From: JAICWP01 sp035252015
GTDB taxonomy: Bacteria > Acidobacteriota > Terriglobia > Terriglobales > Acidobacteriaceae
Length of the DNA: 7,857 nucleotides
Assembly: GCA_035252015.1 (NCBI GenBank)
Contig: DATFDP010000004.1
Span: 1 to 7,857 of the forward strand
Reading direction: 5' to 3'
In this document: positions 6,308 through 7,857 of the stretch, piece after piece
Layout: each line of letters opens with the position of its first letter
Position numbering within the stretch: the first letter of the stretch is position 1
Translations under genes and position numbers: made by a program
The notes under the pieces: generated by a model
Database searches by the model: none
What the model was told of the DNA's origin: nothing
What the model saw: only the letters and a program-made list of their open reading frames with translations

Positions 6308-7681
6308 ATGAAAGCCCACCTCCTCATCATCGACGACGACGCCAACACCCTGGCGTCACTTTCCCGCGCTTTCCGTCTGGCTGGGCATGAGGCGACCGTC
6401 TGCGACAATCCGGCCAAAGCGCTGGAGCTGGCCAGGCAGGAAAAGTTTGACTTGATCTTTTCTGACGTGGTGATGCCGGTGATGGACGGGCTGAAGCTGC
6501 TGGAGGAGATGCGCGCGGCGGGCGTGACCACGCCGGTGGTAATGATGTCCGGTCAGGCGCATATTGAGATGGCGGTAAAGGCCACGCGGCTGGGCGCGCT
6601 CGATTTTCTGGAAAAGCCTCTATCCACTGACAAGCTGCTGCTGACTGTACAGAATGCGCTGCAGATGGAGCGGCTCCGGCAGGAGAACCAGCAGTTGCGC
6701 ACGCAACTTGGCGCCGGAGGAATCGTTCACGCTGGAGAGAAAATGCGTCGCTTATTGGCGCAGGTGGAGCGGGTGGCAGCCAGCGAGAGCCGTGTGTGCA
6801 TTCTGGGAGAAACCGGCACAGGAAAAGAACTGATTGCGCGCACCGTTCATGACAAGAGCGCGCGTCGCGAAGGCCCATATATTACGCTGAACTGCGCCGC
6901 AGTCCCGGCTGAGCTGATTGAATCAGAGCTGTTCGGACACGAGAAGGGATCGTTCACCGGCGCTGGCTCGCGGCACATCGGCAAATTCGAGCAGGCAAAC
7001 GAAGGCACACTGTTTCTGGACGAAATCGGCGATATGCCTCTTGCCATGCAGGCCAAGCTGCTGCGCGTCTTGGAACAGGGTGAGGTAGAGCATATCGGTG
7101 GGGACAAGCCGATTAAGGTAAATGTGCGGGTGATCGTCGCAACGCATCGCAACCTTGAAGAGCAGGTGAAGCAGGGCGCATTCCGCCAGGACCTTTTCCA
7201 TCGAATCTTTGTGTTTCCCGTTTCACTGCCGCCATTACGCGAACGTACGGAAGACATTCCCGCCCTGGCCACCCATTTTGCCGCGCAGATCACAAAACAG
7301 AACGGGTGGAAGCCGGTGACGTTTGCGCCCGAGGCCATTCAAGCCTTGCAGGCGCACTCCTGGCCCGGAAACATCCGCGAGCTGCGCAACGTGGTCGAGC
7401 GGCTATTGTTATTCGCGGAGGGAGAGATCATCACGCCTGAGACAGTCCGCTCGGCGCTGCCCGGCTCGTCCGCGAGTGGCGGGGCTGCGGTGATCGCGGG
7501 CTCAGGGCCGCTCGCCGGCCGCGTAGAACAGTTCGAGCGGCAGGTGATCCTCGATGAAATCAAACGCAACAACCATCACATCACCAATACCGCCAAAGCT
7601 CTCGGACTGGAGCGAAGCCATCTTTATAAGAAGTGCCAGCAGTTGGGGATCGACTTGCAGGAACTCAAGACGAGCAAATAG
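6308..7681 (+). CDS. NtrC-family sigma-54-dependent response regulator
   Basis: The protein is 457 residues from the ATG at 6308. A TTG at 6302 would add only two residues and has no better support; no Shine-Dalgarno sequence is visible before either. Domains: receiver (1-120) with the acidic pocket Asp9-Asp10-Asp11, phosphoacceptor Asp53 (FSDVVMPVMDG), Ser81 and Lys103; a coiled-coil linker (about 115-134); AAA+ sigma-54 activation domain with Walker A GETGTGKE (167-174), the sigma-54-contacting loop GSFTGA (214-219, Ser in place of the commoner Ala), Walker B FLDEIGD (Asp238-Glu239) and the WPGNIRELRNVVERLL segment; and a Fis-type helix-turn-helix (about 422-449) for DNA binding. All key residues for phosphorylation and ATP-driven opening of sigma-54 promoters are present. 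It is the obvious partner of the kinase upstream. Its target promoters cannot be identified here; I saw no good -24/-12 element in the window. Confidence 0.95.
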   Translation: MKAHLLIIDDDANTLASLSRAFRLAGHEATVCDNPAKALELARQEKFDLIFSDVVMPVMDGLKLLEEMRAAGVTTPVVMMSGQAHIEMAVKATRLGALDFLEKPLSTDKLLLTVQNALQMERLRQENQQLRTQLGAGGIVHAGEKMRRLLAQVERVAASESRVCILGETGTGKELIARTVHDKSARREGPYITLNCAAVPAELIESELFGHEKGSFTGAGSRHIGKFEQANEGTLFLDEIGDMPLAMQAKLLRVLEQGEVEHIGGDKPIKVNVRVIVATHRNLEEQVKQGAFRQDLFHRIFVFPVSLPPLRERTEDIPALATHFAAQITKQNGWKPVTFAPEAIQALQAHSWPGNIRELRNVVERLLLFAEGEIITPETVRSALPGSSASGGAAVIAGSGPLAGRVEQFERQVILDEIKRNNHHITNTAKALGLERSHLYKKCQQLGIDLQELKTSK

Positions 7682-7698
7682 CGCTAAGTAAAGTGTTG

Positions 7699-7857
7699 AT
7701 GTCGATGAGCGAATATGCTCGTCGCAACCTTCTCCTGTCCCGGGATGAGGAACTGCGCAAAGGCGGCATTATTCTCTCGGAATGGTGTGCATTTATGATC
7801 CGGGACTTTGACAGCGCTTTTGCTGCGGGTCTCTATCTAGCATTTGCGACAGACGGT
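7699..7857 (+). CDS. Unidentified protein, 3' end beyond the window
   Basis: A frame starting at ATG 7699 (or the in-frame ATG at 7705) stays open for 53 codons to the window edge, 17 bases after the regulator stop. The product begins MSMSEYARRNLLLSRDEELR and continues with GGIILSEWCAFMIRDFDSAF, an amphipathic, probably helical sequence with natural composition. The ribosome-binding site is weak, and a GTG at 7693 is also possible. I do not recognise a domain. Close spacing and same strand suggest it could belong to the same transcription unit. No signal peptide is apparent. Confidence 0.6.
   Translation, partial: MSMSEYARRNLLLSRDEELRKGGIILSEWCAFMIRDFDSAFAAGLYLAFATDG

Noticed and set aside
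7683..7689. Lone GCTAAGT after the regulator stop, identical to a unit of the palindrome
   Set aside because: A single seven-base match is expected by chance and no second unit follows at the heptad spacing.

Overview
The window looks like chromosomal DNA from a GC-rich Gram-negative bacterium, most likely an acidobacterium (Terriglobia-like). The reasons are protein style and gene company: a secreted DUF1800 protein, a secreted protein of unknown family, an orphan solute-binding protein, and an NtrY-type kinase with a sigma-54 response regulator. This assignment is from memory of such gene sets, not from a search. All confident genes are on the + strand.

Layout. 1-245 holds no convincing gene; there is one weak reading frame on each strand. 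246-1658 encodes a DUF1800 protein that follows its family up to about residue 442 and then loses it, so the C-terminal part is missing. The break coincides with a strong GC-rich hairpin (1576-1609). 1686-2933 encodes a secreted protein of unknown function. It overlaps by 38 bases a gene for an SBP_bac_5 (oligopeptide/nickel-type) periplasmic binding protein (2896-4344). Only three bases later a GTG start, preceded by an AGGAGG ribosome-binding site lying inside the previous gene, opens a membrane sensor histidine kinase (4348-6162). A 145-base gap follows, filled largely by a 122-base two-tier inverted repeat whose arms are built from exact 7-base-spaced TTAGC/GCTAA units. Then comes an NtrC-family sigma-54 response regulator (6308-7681). 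A last frame, open to the window edge, starts at 7699 and looks like a real but unidentified gene.

How the genes may work together. The 1686-7681 block reads as one transcription unit: two exported proteins, a kinase with a periplasmic sensor region, and a regulator that should drive sigma-54 promoters. No ABC permease or ATPase gene accompanies the binding protein here, so a sensory role (ligand capture and presentation to the kinase) is a reasonable inference, but it is not proven by sequence. The most unusual DNA-level feature is the heptad-built palindrome between kinase and regulator. It ends five bases before the regulator's ATG, and that ATG has no recognisable Shine-Dalgarno sequence.
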